64,000 nucleotides of DNA from Paulinella micropora (taxonomy: Eukaryota > Cercozoa > Imbricatea > Euglyphida): contig BJOX01000157.1 of NCBI GenBank assembly GCA_009731375.1, positions 497,109 through 561,108 on the forward strand. Direction: 5' to 3'. Shown here one piece after another: positions 28,702 to 64,000 of the stretch; positions within the stretch are counted from its first letter, which is position 1; every line of letters begins with the position of its first letter. The translations under genes and the position numbers were made by a program. The notes beneath the pieces were generated by a model that was given only the letters and a program-made list of their open reading frames with translations, made no database searches and was not told the origin of the DNA.

Positions 28702-29817
28702 CGATGGGGTCCAGAACGCCGACTGGTAGCTAGGAAACGGTGCCTCCCTTTCTTCTCTTGCTGTTGTAGTTTGTGAAGTCCTAAAGCTATATTGGCAGGT
28801 TTCTGGGTCAAAGTCGCCTACCAATATCTTCTCATCGGGACGCACTCTAATTTTCTTCCGGGTAACGAAGAAACCGTCGTCTTGCAATATTATACCGTAA
28901 CCTTTCTTTTGTAGCTGCCCCGCCGAGAAGAGCACCCTGTCGAGCGTCTCCAGACAGTACGTTTACTCCATAGTGACATCTTGAGGTAGACTCTTCCCCG
29001 TCACTCCAACGAACTTCATTTTACCCATCGCTGTTGCTTTGGTAGGTCCGTCGATGCCTCTAAGGTCCAGCCCTCCATCCTGCTTGTCGTTCAACATCGA
29101 TGCATCAGGCACGAGATGTTTCGTCGATCCACTATCAAGGTAGATTGATGTCTTGTCTATTCCTTCTCTCCCATCATGTGCCATCATGCTTGTAGGCCGT
29201 CGTGTTGGGTGGTTTCCTTTTTTCTTCCTCTTCCTCTCCATCGACTCCATCTTCCATTGCAGCGGTAGCAGGCCCTTCTCCTCCATCCGTCCCAACCGTG
29301 ATAGTCGTCCCCATCTCGTTCCACGCTCCAACCGTCCTCATTGCCTGTGCATCTGCCCCTTCTTGCTCTTGATGACGTCGTATAACCGCATCCGGACCCA
29401 TCTGGCCCTCTTCCCCACCGCCGGGTATAGTTGAAGTAGTAACCATCACCTTTTTCTCCTCTTGCGCAATAGAGTAAGGCGGTGGGAACTGTCGCGCCCT
29501 TTCTCGAATAAGCATTCGTTCGTTGTCGTTTCTTGCCTTCTCCAGCGCTTCCATCAGAGCCTCCCAACTTATCTCTATCCATTCCGCCACTTCTGCATTA
29601 GGCTGCATCAATAGCTCCCTATTGTATCTCGGCATCAACCCGGTCTTGCCCGTGTCCGGCCTTTCATGGAAGAAGCGTAGCATCCTTTGAAATGCCAAGT
29701 CCACCCTCATAACAGCAATGGTCGATGCATGTCCTCCAAGTCCCCTTGGTGGGGCTGAGCTTTCATTATCCATCACCGCTTGCCAAGACGATCTTACACC
29801 GTCACTTTGAGTATATT
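28702..29817 (-). pseudogene. pol: copia B protease region and start of integrase
   Basis: Minus strand: the conserved post-MYND helical segment (LAFQRMLRFFHERPDTGKT), acidic linkers, protease active site SIYLDSGSTKHLVPDASML (about 29105-29160), then LFSAGQLQKKGYG and DEKILVGDFDPETCQYSF. It stops at SAFWTPSMN where copia C is inserted. Frames change at least twice (near 29180-29330 and 28960). Confidence 0.8.
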
Positions 29818-29931
29818 TGCAGAAGATTTTATGGGTTCTCCAGTCTTGTCCCTGGCACCATCTGTCGCAGTTCACCAACTTGCAGTTGCCGCACTTCTTG
29901 GTAGCCTGAGGACCTTTGCGCAGAACTCACA
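29818..29931 (-). pseudogene. copia B MYND zinc finger, broken by a frameshift
   Basis: Same cysteine/histidine ladder as copia C: CEFCAK, then after a frame change KKCGNC, NCDRWCQGQDWRTHK and FC. All eight ligands survive in sequence, but a base change after CEFCAK breaks the frame. Gag runs into it without a shift here, which shows the ancestral Gag-MYND continuity. Confidence 0.85.
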
Positions 29932-31396
29932 CTCCCGCGGTACCATCTTCATTATTCCTCCCGGGGTGTCCACTCCCACTCCTCGTTCGAGCCCTTTCAC
30001 GTACGCCTCCCAGTCGTTCTGTACCATCTTAAAGTTGTAAAGCCATCTCCAGTAACGTAGTTCACTCAGGCAAGAATTATTGAAGCAGGTCCAGAAATCC
30101 GCCACATTAACTTTCCCATTGCACAAGTCCCCCGGTTCCACTTGTTCGCTTTCACCTATGTATATCATCGGGTTGGGCGACGCCATGAACGCAAAAGCTT
30201 GCTTCCTTTCGTTGCCATTCACCTCAGCCCTAACGAGGCCTCCCCCGTCCGCAGCCGGAGCCAAGTATGCGTCGAACGTCCTGGGGATGTCCATGTCGGT
30301 TGGTGTCACAGCTAGACACGATACGCCCTGGACACCGTTGTTGGCCTTCTTTTTGGGAATCCACACAAGTACTTCTCGTGCACTATTAAGTGCAGAATCC
30401 CGGGACACGATCACCCAACGTTGAAAGATCGCTACAGAAAGAAGCTTCCGTCTGATGAAAACCAGAAACAGATCGCAAGCCAAAAGCCGAATGGAAACGG
30501 AAATGTGGTTCAGAATAACGCGAAGCCGGGAGAGAAAGGTGGCACAGTTGTAGCATTCTAGTTTTCTCCCCTCCCTTGTTGGGTTTTCCATTGCTCGCTG
30601 CTGCTGTGCAGCCACCATCGCCGTACCCATCGCCCTTTCCTCCCTGGACATCGCTTCATTGGCTATCACTCTCCTCTCGAAGAGTCGCCTGAAGTCATCC
30701 CATGTAGCCGAAGCCGCAGCAACCTGAGCGTCTAGAAATGACTTCCATAGGTTTCTGTGCTCGCATTTTGCAAGTGCAGTCTTAATAAACTGCAGACGTA
30801 GCGTAGCGCTGATCGGTTCTCGGTGAGCTTCCAGGAATTGGCAGTGTGACTCAAAGTCACTCAGTTGAGCCCGTAAATCCTCCTTACAATTAAATTTCCA
30901 TCCACAGATCAGATTGTTTCGTTGCTGCTTTTGATGTGCGTCGTTTCCTTGGTAACGCTCACAAAGCATCCTTAATAACTCCTCCGGTCGAAGCTGCTCC
31001 TCCCTCACCAGGTGCCGGACGATGCGTTCGGACGCAGCTCCATATTCCTCCCTTGTAGATCCACATGAAGATCTGAGCCCTTCTGGCCAGAATTCTTCTT
31101 CGTTGAGTCGGATTCAGGTCGTGTTTCTGGTCCTGCTGCTTGTTATCAGCATCCCCACGTCTCTGTCTCGCAGTAGCTTCCTTAGCCTCCGCCCGTAGTT
31201 CTGCTTCAACCTCGATCCGCCACTGGAGCACCACGGCCAACGGCTTCACATACTCCCAGCATTCGATCGACGCGAGGTCCGCCCGAACTTGCGCCTACCA
31301 GTCGTCCCAGCTCCGTCCCGATGCACCATCCTTGAACGTAGGCGCCTTTCCTTGCAGGATAGCGATCGCAGCATCTTTCAGCGCAGAAGAGGACAT
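29932..31396 (-). pseudogene. gag: copia B Gag
   Basis: Starts at the ATG 31396-31394 (MSSSALKDAAIAI), directly after the LTR, with an in-frame TAG at codon 34 (31297-31295). Core VCGW/ICGWKFNCKEDLRAQLSDFE is nearly identical to copia C. The zinc-knuckle block is inverted in place (30355-30545), so the frame reads nonsense between KLECYNC and KKANNGVQG. Confidence 0.82.
30355..30545 (+). other. local 190-bp inversion inside copia B gag
   Basis: The zinc-knuckle coding block (PHKYFSCTIKCRIPGHDH, then TLKDRYRKKLPSDENQ) reads on the plus strand here although the element is on the minus strand. In copia C the same block is in the sense orientation. Confidence 0.88.
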
Positions 31397-31400
31397 AACC

Positions 31401-31696
31401 CTTTATATTAATACTTGAGCAGGATCGGTGTTCAGAACCGAAGCAGTTTGTGACTTGCTTAATTAGGCAAATCTGAAATACTTTACTAAGACACAGATTG
31501 AGGTACAAATTGGCGCGCTCTAAAGACGCGTGTCCTGACCTGACTACTACAATTGTCATAATCAGTCTTAATGAAATCAAGTCTATTTGACTCGAGTCAG
31601 TCCTAACAATAAAGTTTAAGTTCTCAATTGTGAAGTTACATGGCCTATCGAATTATAATTACCAATTCTATTCTACTAAAAGAAGTTGGTACAAAG
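31401..31696 (-). repeat. copia B 5' LTR
   Basis: 296 bp; on the minus strand it starts CTTTGTACCAACTTC and ends TTAATATAAAG, followed by GGTTATG as in copia C. It is about 75-80% similar to the copia C LTRs, so it is an older or different subfamily member. It abuts copia A RT sequence at 31697. Confidence 0.85.
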
Positions 31697-33250
31697 GAAG
31701 AGACCTCCTGAAAGCGGGGTTACAGTACGACCCTAAACGTACATATTCCCCCACCGCACACCATCGCACTATCCTCCTCATCATTGCCTATGCTGCCTGC
31801 TTTGGAATTGATCTTTGGCTCATTGACTTTACCACAGCTTATTTGCACGCTAAGATGCCTGACGATATCTATGTCAAACCACCTTCGGGTTTCGAAAGGG
31901 AAGGCTATCTATGGCTCCTTAAGAAAGCCCTATACGGCCACCCGGAAGCTGGAAGACTATGGTATGATCTGATGTCGAAAGAGATGGTAGAAAAACAGGC
32001 TTTTATCACATTCTCTTTAGACAGAGCTTCTTTCATTAAGCATGGGAGTAACCCCTTAACTACCCAGCTCCTCTCCTTCCACGTTGACGATGGGCTTCAT
32101 GCGGCAACAGAAGCTAGTCATGACATTGTAGGGTTAGTAGATAGCTTAAAGAAGCATGGGTTCAGATGTAAGAACTTGGGGAAGGCGACGGAGTTCCAAA
32201 ACATGCAGTTGCCAGATAGTACAGTCTGAGAAAGGGATTTTATTGCATCAACGGAAATATGAGCTTCTCATCCTAGGTGAGCTAGATTATATGAAGGAGT
32301 TGCCTGCCAAAACCCCTTTCACTTCTGAGAACCCTGCATCCCTGAAAGTAGGTCACCGTCTCTTCAAGTATGATCTTAGGTGTCTCATCGGCATGCTCAT
32401 ATTCTTAGCTGTTCATACCCGCCCCCTTGTCATATGCCCTCTAAGCAAAGCTTCGAAACACCAAGTACCGTCCCCAGATATATTTTAATATTGCCATGGT
32501 CCATAGGATGTTCTTGTGGTTGTTGACTCCCAGAGCTCTGTTTTTCAAACGGGGTGATGAGCGATTAGTTAAGATGCTGTCCGAAGGGTTTCGCATTCCT
32601 AGGCTCCCCAAATCATGGAGACCAGCTAGCGGTCCATCTGCCGCAGAAAAGGCATTAGGCCTTTACGCGTGCAAGTCTATGGACATCAACGATTTCTGTG
32701 TCCCCGTGATAGCTAGTATAGAGAAGCTAGTTAACGAACACCCACTTGTCGGATACGTTGACTCAGACTTCGCCGGGGAGAAAGCTACGCGAAGGTCCCG
32801 TTCCGGAAAAATCTTCCTCTTCAATGGAGCACCCATTGCTTGGTTTTCCAAACTCCAGACCGGCATAGCTCAATAAACCCTCGATTCAGAGACCGTATCG
32901 GCTAACGAAGCGGTCAGGGAGCTACTGCCCTGAGACAGACCCTCCGTGATATCGGATTGCCCCCAAAAGGTTTTACCCCCTTATTCGAAGATAATGAGGG
33001 GACCATCATCTTATCGGAAAGAGGATTGGGGGAATCACGACCAAACATATCGACGTAAGATACCACTTACTCGAAAAGTTGGTCAAAAGGGAGTTGTAAA
33101 GTTACCGGGTACCAACGGAGGATAATAATATCGCAGATCTATTTACCAAGATAAATTTCACGTGCCAGAAATTCAATTACTTGGCGGATCAAATCTCAGT
33201 GAAGTTGGTGAAGGAATTTCTCGCTAAGTTTGGAAAGGAATTCAAGCTAT
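31697..33250 (+). pseudogene. pol: copia A reverse transcriptase and RNase H, decayed
   Basis: RT from RDLLKAGLQYDPKRTYSPT: DLWLIDFTTAYLHAKMPDDIYVKPPSGF (first Asp), LLKKALYGHPEAGRLWYD and the FHVDDGLHAATEAS motif. A frameshift follows near 32220. RNase H remnants are GYVDSDFAGEKATRRSRSGKIF, then KHIDVRYHLLEKLV and NIADLFTK with several stops. This is the standard copia order. It is more diverged than copia B/C and lacks the upstream half of Pol. Confidence 0.85.
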
Positions 33251-34260
33251 GAACACCGGATATATTACGCGGTGTAAATATTATATTCGTTTTCAATTGC
33301 GCATTATATTAAGTCTCGTAATTTTCCGCATACTTTATTCCGAGGGGGGTGACTTAGGTGAATTGGCGACGACCTGCCGGGAACTGCATTTCGCTTAATA
33401 TTGCAAACTGCGCCTACGATGGGGCTTTCACCTACCTCTCCCCCTCTCCGTTATTAACTAATAGTAATAGAAATACCTCCGATCGGTTCAGGGGGAGAAG
33501 AAGATTGTTCAGGTTCCGCCGATGGACCGGTGTCGTGATTCCAGAGGCGATCTGACAGCACCAATGCTAAGTACGTTGCCGGGCTGGCGTAAAGCCCCGG
33601 AACCACGAGTAATTATCTTCGATCGTCAGTATAGTACTTACGTAATATTTATACTCATGATTATTTATATATATCTTACGAGGCCAACTTGGAAATCTGG
33701 TTGTGGTTGGGTCGAAGGGTGATTCATCGCTCCTCGTGAGTCGATAGACCTGGGGCCCCTCCCTTCAGAGAGTACAGACGTGCTGATAATTTTTTTTTAG
33801 ATTTTGACCCCCCTTACGGGAAGCGCTTGAAAATTTTATTTTTGCATTACTTTCATAGTTACGATAGTTATAGATTGTACATATGTATTATCATAAGAAT
33901 ATTACATATTTATGTTATCACTTCTTTGGAGGTCATTACTATACCTATGTACTTTCATATGATCTATATATATGTCTATTACATGTCACTTTTACTTATA
34001 CGTGAGGTAGGGAGAGTAGGGAAATAATCCTCTTCTTGTTGGGTAGGCCCGACTATACCGGCCCGCTGCCTTGTATGTATTCTAACTGATGCATACTCGC
34101 TGTGGATAGAAGGGTAGCCAACCCCGACATTACTTCTCGGAGAGTGTGAGGGTAAGAGTATATGTTTTGAGTTTGTGTTTTCTCATGTTTCACAAAATAG
34201 CAGTAGGTGGCGTAACTTTTGTAGGACCGGCAGTAACTTACAAATTAATTTACTTTCTTC
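33251..34260 (+). other. copia A 3' untranslated region
   Basis: About 1 kb of AT-rich DNA between pol and the LTR. No convincing frame; unusually long for a copia 3' region, so other small insertions may be hidden here. Confidence 0.5.
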
Positions 34261-34269
34261 CAGGGGGAG
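34261..34269 (+). promoter_or_regulatory. copia A polypurine tract
   Basis: CAGGGGGAG directly before the LTR start TGTTGG. Confidence 0.75.
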
Positions 34270-34465
34270 TGTTGGAACTATAATCTTAATTAATAGTTGA
34301 GGACCGGCCGTATCAGAGTAACGGTGTCGGTAGAGCCATTACTTACGATCCGGCCAGTCAAGTCACGTGGCGTGTCCTGTTTGCCTTTTCTTATTAAAGC
34401 TGTAATACTGCTTGAAGTGTAGCCTTGCTATCATAGGTCATTATATTAATAATAGTGGTCTAACA
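34270..34465 (+). repeat. copia A 3' LTR
   Basis: 196 bp, TGTTGGAAC...GTCTAACA. It matches 4706-4910 plus 15523-15527 with small indels. Confidence 0.88.
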
Positions 34466-34470
34466 GCAAG
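34466..34470. repeat. right target-site duplication of copia A (GCAAG)
   Basis: Pairs with 4701-4705, proving that the 29.8 kb between them is one insertion plus later nested insertions. Confidence 0.85.
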
Positions 34471-34575
34471 CAACTTAATTATCGCTGATCTCAAAAGGAA
34501 TATTAAGTACGAAAAAGAATTAATGTATGTATGTAAATAAAAGCTATGTCTGAGGAGTGACTCTACTCTAGGACC

Positions 34576-34956
34576 TCAAAATATACATACTGCATCATCC
34601 AAGTCTGGCATAACAGTCCCTTCTTCTTCATTGCTTGCACTCCCCTGCAGCCCCAAATCACTGTTTAACGTTCCGTTTGCATAGCTGCTGCTGGCTGCTG
34701 TCAATGCTGCCTTCTTCTTTGCATGTTTTTCCCACCGACTCATATAGTCTGGTACGTTCCTGCCTGCCATGTGCAGCCTTCCTAGGTTGGCACGATGTAC
34801 TTCTAACTTATGCCCCCTGAGGTCCTCAAATCCACCTTTGAGGTCCTTCCTAACTGCCTCTAGCATCAGACCGCGTTGAAAGTCTTCCCAGTCTTCCCTA
34901 CCGCTGTAGTAAGGTATGTTGTTTGACTCATTTCCATTTTTCAGTTTTTCAGACAT
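34576..34956 (-). CDS. hypothetical protein, Gag-like N-terminus
   Basis: 126 residues, MSEKLKNGNESNNIPYYSG start, with REDWEDFQRGLMLEAVRKDL, which resembles the N-terminal region of copia Gag proteins; the C-terminus is Ala/Ser and acidic. It lies just outside copia A on the opposite strand and may be the remnant of yet another copia. No other domain recognised. Confidence 0.35.
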   Translation of the reverse strand: MSEKLKNGNESNNIPYYSGREDWEDFQRGLMLEAVRKDLKGGFEDLRGHKLEVHRANLGRLHMAGRNVPDYMSRWEKHAKKKAALTAASSSYANGTLNSDLGLQGSASNEEEGTVMPDLDDAVCIF

Positions 34957-36911
34957 CTGAAGTTACTTTTCCACTCCAGAAAGGTTGTTGTTCCCTGTCT
35001 GTTGCCACGGTGTGTTCCTGACTGGCTGACACCTGTCCTGCAAATCCCCCTTTAAGAGTACGTTGCAAGTGTCCTCCTTGCAGCAATGAGCTGTTGGCCT
35101 TTTCCAATTGGTTTACTTGAGCAGGTAGCTATCCTGCACCCACCAACACTCCTGCGCGCCACAAGCACCCCTGAACTGGTTTCTGGGCTTGCCTGTTGAT
35201 GGGGTTTTGTGGTCCAAACCCCTAAACCGTTCCTGTAGATGTCCTTCTGACCCAAAGGCTCACTCTTGTCTCCTGTCGGTAGCTCAGCATCTGCAGAGCT
35301 CTACCCCCTGTCCAACCACAACGATTCACGCAGTGGTACTGAAGCACACGATTGCGGGAAGGACTTCCCTTCTGCTGTGTCACTCTTGGGCATGACAGAC
35401 CGTGGAAGCCTTTCCTCTGGATCACTTTGAGTGATGTTGTTGCGCTTCAACACGTACAAGGCTCCTAACCCTTAAGAAGTTCAACACTATAGAGGGTATT
35501 AGAAGCAGGTTTAACGTCTCCCAGGCGTCCCCAGTTGACTATCTAACCAGCCCCAAAAGTCCTTTAATAGGTTATTCAATCAATAGAGACAAAAGCACGC
35601 CAAACAAACGAAACAGTTGATGCAGGCACGGTCACTAAGTCATACAATAAAAGATATCCATACAGGGTATATTGGCATTGGTGCCACCAATGCCACCTAC
35701 ACCAGTACTATTTGTACAAGTGATGAAAAACACTACATGTTACTATATATATACTTGGATAGCTTTGACATGCTGAGCTGAGTTTATGGTAAAAGATAGC
35801 TGATACACTCAGGGAACCCTTTCCTGTGCCACCTGCATCTTTTCCTAGACCGGCCGGCCCCGACACTCACCACAAAAAATGATTGAGTTCCCGTGATTTT
35901 TTTAAAAAAATGGTAAAAAAAGGCTACAAAAATGGGGTTCACTGTGTATAAAAGGCATTTATTGCTTTCAAAAAAATCATTGTCAAGTATCAAATATCAA
36001 CACCTATATTAGGGTCCACCCTAAAAAACATATCATTGTCTATTTTTTTCTCGTTGATACTTTTCATTTCCGGACCATTTTGGAGTTAACACTTAAATTC
36101 AAATTCAAATTCAAAAGTTAAAATGAAAATCATTGAGACTTCTCCAGCTCTCTAATAAAAAAAACAGTGAGAACAAAAAAATGTTAAAAACTAGTTACGT
36201 AAGAAGTGCTAACGCGGTTTTACTAACGCTTAAAATGCACTAAAAAACATATGAAATATCACTTTTCCATACTATTAATTATTAATATTAACTAACGTAT
36301 AAACCGGTTGTATTAATCCCATCACCTAATTCACTTCCCAAGGTTATTAATATTTCTGCTACTGGTGGCAGTCAGTTCCTTTATAGGACTGATCCGACCA
36401 TTGCTTTTACCTATTTACTCATTTGTATATATTTCCTTTATTCAAGTTTTAAGCGAGTAGATAGTTCAAATTGATTGAGCCTGTGTTTGGTTCAGTTTCC
36501 TTCTGTCTCAATAAAGACCAAGTAGCGTCTACAGAATGGGAACCACTCCCCCGGCAACCTAGTAACGTTTAAATGAATAGTGCTGCAAATATTAGTATTA
36601 ATATCAATATTTACAATCATATATGCGAGATTGGAAGCATAAGGAAGGTGGGCAGTTATAATATTCCTAAATAAGGAGAGCAATGAATAATTTATTAATA
36701 ATCTATTTAGTCATACCGGCCCACCCTAATGACAATTACCTATTTTACCTATACCACTCTAAGTGTAACGGTGAATTCAAAGCTTTGGCGGTTTCGGGGT
36801 TGTGGCGCTTAGTGACGTCTTGATTATCCTATCTCTCTACTATTAATAAAGTGAAGTCCGACCCTCTCGTTGTCCAGTGGGGAAGGGACAAGGACGGCGA
36901 AAAAAAAAAAA
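34957..36911. other. AT-rich non-coding region
   Basis: I see no supported gene on either strand. It has long A/T runs near 36000-36240 and short chance frames. It ends in poly-A next to an assembly gap. Confidence 0.6.
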
Positions 36912-37063
36912 NNNNNNNNNNNNNNNNNNNNNNNNNNNNNNNNNNNNNNNNNNNNNNNNNNNNNNNNNNNNNNNNNNNNNNNNNNNNNNNNNNNNNNNNN
37001 NNNNNNNNNNNNNNNNNNNNNNNNNNNNNNNNNNNNNNNNNNNNNNNNNNNNNNNNNNNNNNN
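36912..37063. other. assembly gap (152 N) inside poly-A
   Basis: N run flanked by A homopolymers on both sides. Frames crossing it are artefacts. Confidence 0.98.
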
Positions 37064-37108
<45 letters not shown>

Positions 37109-37866
37109 AAGAGCAGTCACAACCATGGATAAAGGCGCCACACTGGGCCAAATGTCCGAGCCAGCAGTGTCACTGCTAGTAATGCCAGCTGCAGCACTAC
37201 CGCCACTGCCATGCGCATCAGGCTGCCAATCAGTTTCGCGTCTGTTCGAAGTGGGGACTTAGGAGTCCATTACATCGTTTTGGCGGGAGTCAGTACTCTG
37301 TAAAAAGTTCTGTATTAAAGTACAGTTCGGAGCTGGTAAGTGAGTTGACCGGGGACGCCTGGGAGACGAATAAACCGGCAGAGAGCACCTCTGAGCAGTC
37401 CACATCTGGTGACATCTAAGATGAGAACTTAGGAAAGTTACAACAACAACAACAACAACAACAAAGTGACTCGACAGTCAAGACGAAAGGTACAAAATGA
37501 GGGGAAACAAATATTCAATTCACAGCAGTCATCTCAGAATGATCATCTCTGCTCTGAGAGTCTGTCCAAACCTCGCTGTCCATTCACGCTTGGTTTGATG
37601 ACATCAGAAAACAGCGCCTGCCGTGGTTGCTTTTTCTTTCTAGAAAGTAAAAAACAAATTTTGAAATGGCGACCTGGGCGAATTCAATACCTGGATCACA
37701 TTACCAGAAGACCATGAACGTTGAATATCTTACAGTCAACTTGATATATGTTGTTATTACTAATACCATATGTGAAGACAAAAACTACGTATGCTCAGAA
37801 TCTAACCGCCGTCAGCAGTCTAGAACCATTTCTTCAGTTGTTAAAGAGACGAAAATGACTTGCCCT
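37064..37866. other. non-coding region 3' of the dynein gene
   Basis: Includes a (CAA)n tract at 37441-37463. It presumably contains the dynein 3' UTR on the minus strand. A clear polyadenylation signal cannot be singled out. Confidence 0.55.
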
Positions 37867-62951
<25,085 letters not shown>

Positions 62952-63038
62952 CTAGAGATAGATAGATGTACATAAATAAATAGAAGATAGATAGGTAGAT
63001 AAATAGGTAGGAAGATACATAACCAGGTGAATACATGA

Positions 63039-63783
63039 TTGATTGATTGACTGATTGATTGACTGACTGATTGACTGATTGATTGATTGATTGATTGACT
63101 GATTGACTGATTGATTGACTGATTGACTGATTGATTGACTGATTGACTGATTGACTGATTGACTGACTGACTGATTGATTGATTGATTGATTGATTGACT
63201 GATTGACTGATTGACTGATTGATTGACTGATTGACTGATTGATTGGCTGATTGACTGATTGATTGACTGATTGACTGATTGATTGACTGATTGACTGATT
63301 GATTGACTGATTGACTGATTGACTGATTGATTGATTGATTGACTGATTGACTGATTGACTGATTGATTGATTGACTGACTGATTGATTGATTGATTGATT
63401 GATTGACTGATTGATTGATTGATTGACTGATTGACTGATTGATTGACTGATTGACTGATTGATTGACTGATTGACTGATTGACTGATTGATTGACTGATT
63501 GACTGATTGACTGATTGATTGACTGATTGACTGATTGACTGATTGACTGACTGACTGATTGATTGACTGATTGACTGATTGACTGATTGACTCATTGATT
63601 GACTGATTGACTGATTGACTCATTGATTGATTGATTGACTGATTGATTGATTGATTGATTGATTGACTGACTGATTGACTGATTGACTGACTGATTGACT
63701 GATTAACTGATGGACTGATTGACTGACTGATTGATTGACTGATTGACTAATTGATTGACTGATTGATTGATTGATTGATTGAC

Positions 63784-63822
<39 letters not shown>

Positions 63823-63835
63823 CTGATTGATTGAC

Positions 63836-63874
<39 letters not shown>

Positions 63875-63899
63875 CTGATTGACTGATTGATTGATTGAC

Positions 63900-63938
<39 letters not shown>

Positions 63939-64000
63939 CTGACTGATTGATTGATTGATTGATTGATTGACTGATTGATTGACTGATTGATTGATTGATT
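63039..64000. repeat. (GATT/GACT)n satellite at window end
   Basis: About 960 bp of 4-bp units GATT and GACT in an irregular order. The long Ser-Gln-Asn-Gln frames on the minus strand are translations of it. It lies in the next upstream dynein intron. Confidence 0.96.

Larger units (their letters stand above)
17216..31696 (-). mobile_element. copia B: Ty1/copia element (minus), split by copia C and by a TIR element
   Basis: Minus-strand order: 5' LTR 31696-31401, gag 31396-29932, MYND finger, protease, first part of integrase to 28702; then copia C; then the rest of integrase (22584-21433), RT (21432-20207), the TIR element, and RNase H (17792-17216). The pieces rejoin when the insertions are removed: the protein breaks between ...SAFWTPSMN and NPAMQVDMRKLHDIF, and copia C has the continuous sequence. 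The 3' LTR is missing. Frameshifts, a nonsense codon and a local inversion make it a pseudo-element. Confidence 0.82.
4706..34465 (+). mobile_element. copia A: decayed Ty1/copia retrotransposon hosting all other elements of the nest
   Basis: The outer element is defined by related LTRs (4706-4910 plus 15523-15527, and 34270-34465), matching GCAAG duplications, a Gag-like start at 15830, and RT/RNase H remnants at 31697-33250. It is interrupted by the gypsy element (4911-15522) and by the copia B complex ending at 31696. The middle of its polyprotein (late Gag, protease, integrase, early RT) is not found, so it has also lost internal sequence. It is not autonomous. Confidence 0.8.

Noticed and set aside
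36824-37262. Frames running through the N gap at 36912-37063
   Set aside because: They consist of poly-Phe or poly-Lys from homopolymers and undefined bases.

Overview
The window is eukaryotic nuclear DNA, most likely from a free-living protist. It holds a cytoplasmic dynein heavy chain gene with about 30 introns, a long ankyrin-repeat gene, LTR and non-LTR retrotransposons, and a very high load of tetranucleotide repeats. I cannot name the lineage from sequence alone. There are no bacterial operons, tRNAs, rRNAs or CRISPR arrays.

Left part (1-4.7 kb): simple repeats, then an intact ankyrin-repeat ORF (1198-3444, +) with an NLS-like N-terminus, then gene-free DNA with a diverged direct repeat. 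Centre (4.7-34.5 kb): one nested block of mobile elements that can be untangled from target-site duplications. The outermost is a decayed Ty1/copia element (copia A, +), bounded by the 5-bp duplication GCAAG at 4701-4705 and 34466-34470. A nearly intact Ty3/gypsy element (-, 4911-15522, LTRs about 98% identical) sits five bases before the end of copia A's 5' LTR. A second copia element (copia B, -) ends at 31696 with its 5' LTR. Copia B is itself split by a related copia element (copia C, +, 22585-28696, duplication TTCAT) and by a DNA element with about 575-bp terminal inverted repeats (17793-20206). Copia B and C share an unusual MYND zinc finger between Gag and protease and unusual LTR ends.

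Right part (37.9-62.95 kb, -): the C-terminal two-thirds of a cytoplasmic dynein 1 heavy chain. I could assemble 31 exons, all joining in phase, giving 9,018 nt (3,005 codons plus stop). They run from the linker through AAA1-AAA6, the stalk and microtubule-binding domain to the C-terminus. The N-terminal tail lies beyond the window, behind a GATT/GACT satellite (63.04-64 kb). Introns are almost entirely microsatellite, minisatellite or alternating purine-pyrimidine DNA.

Two observations stand out. First, at least 15 truncated, diverged copies of exon edges ('exon shadows') lie in the dynein introns. Copies of exon 5' ends always lie upstream of the true exon and copies of 3' ends always lie downstream, as expected for tandem duplications with one breakpoint inside the exon. 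Second, an RLE-type LINE fragment and related short retroposed repeats all begin and end in GATA/TATC microsatellite, which suggests a microsatellite-targeting retroelement family. Four runs of N (36912-37063, 42655-42664, 45701-45710, 59149-59519) mark assembly gaps.
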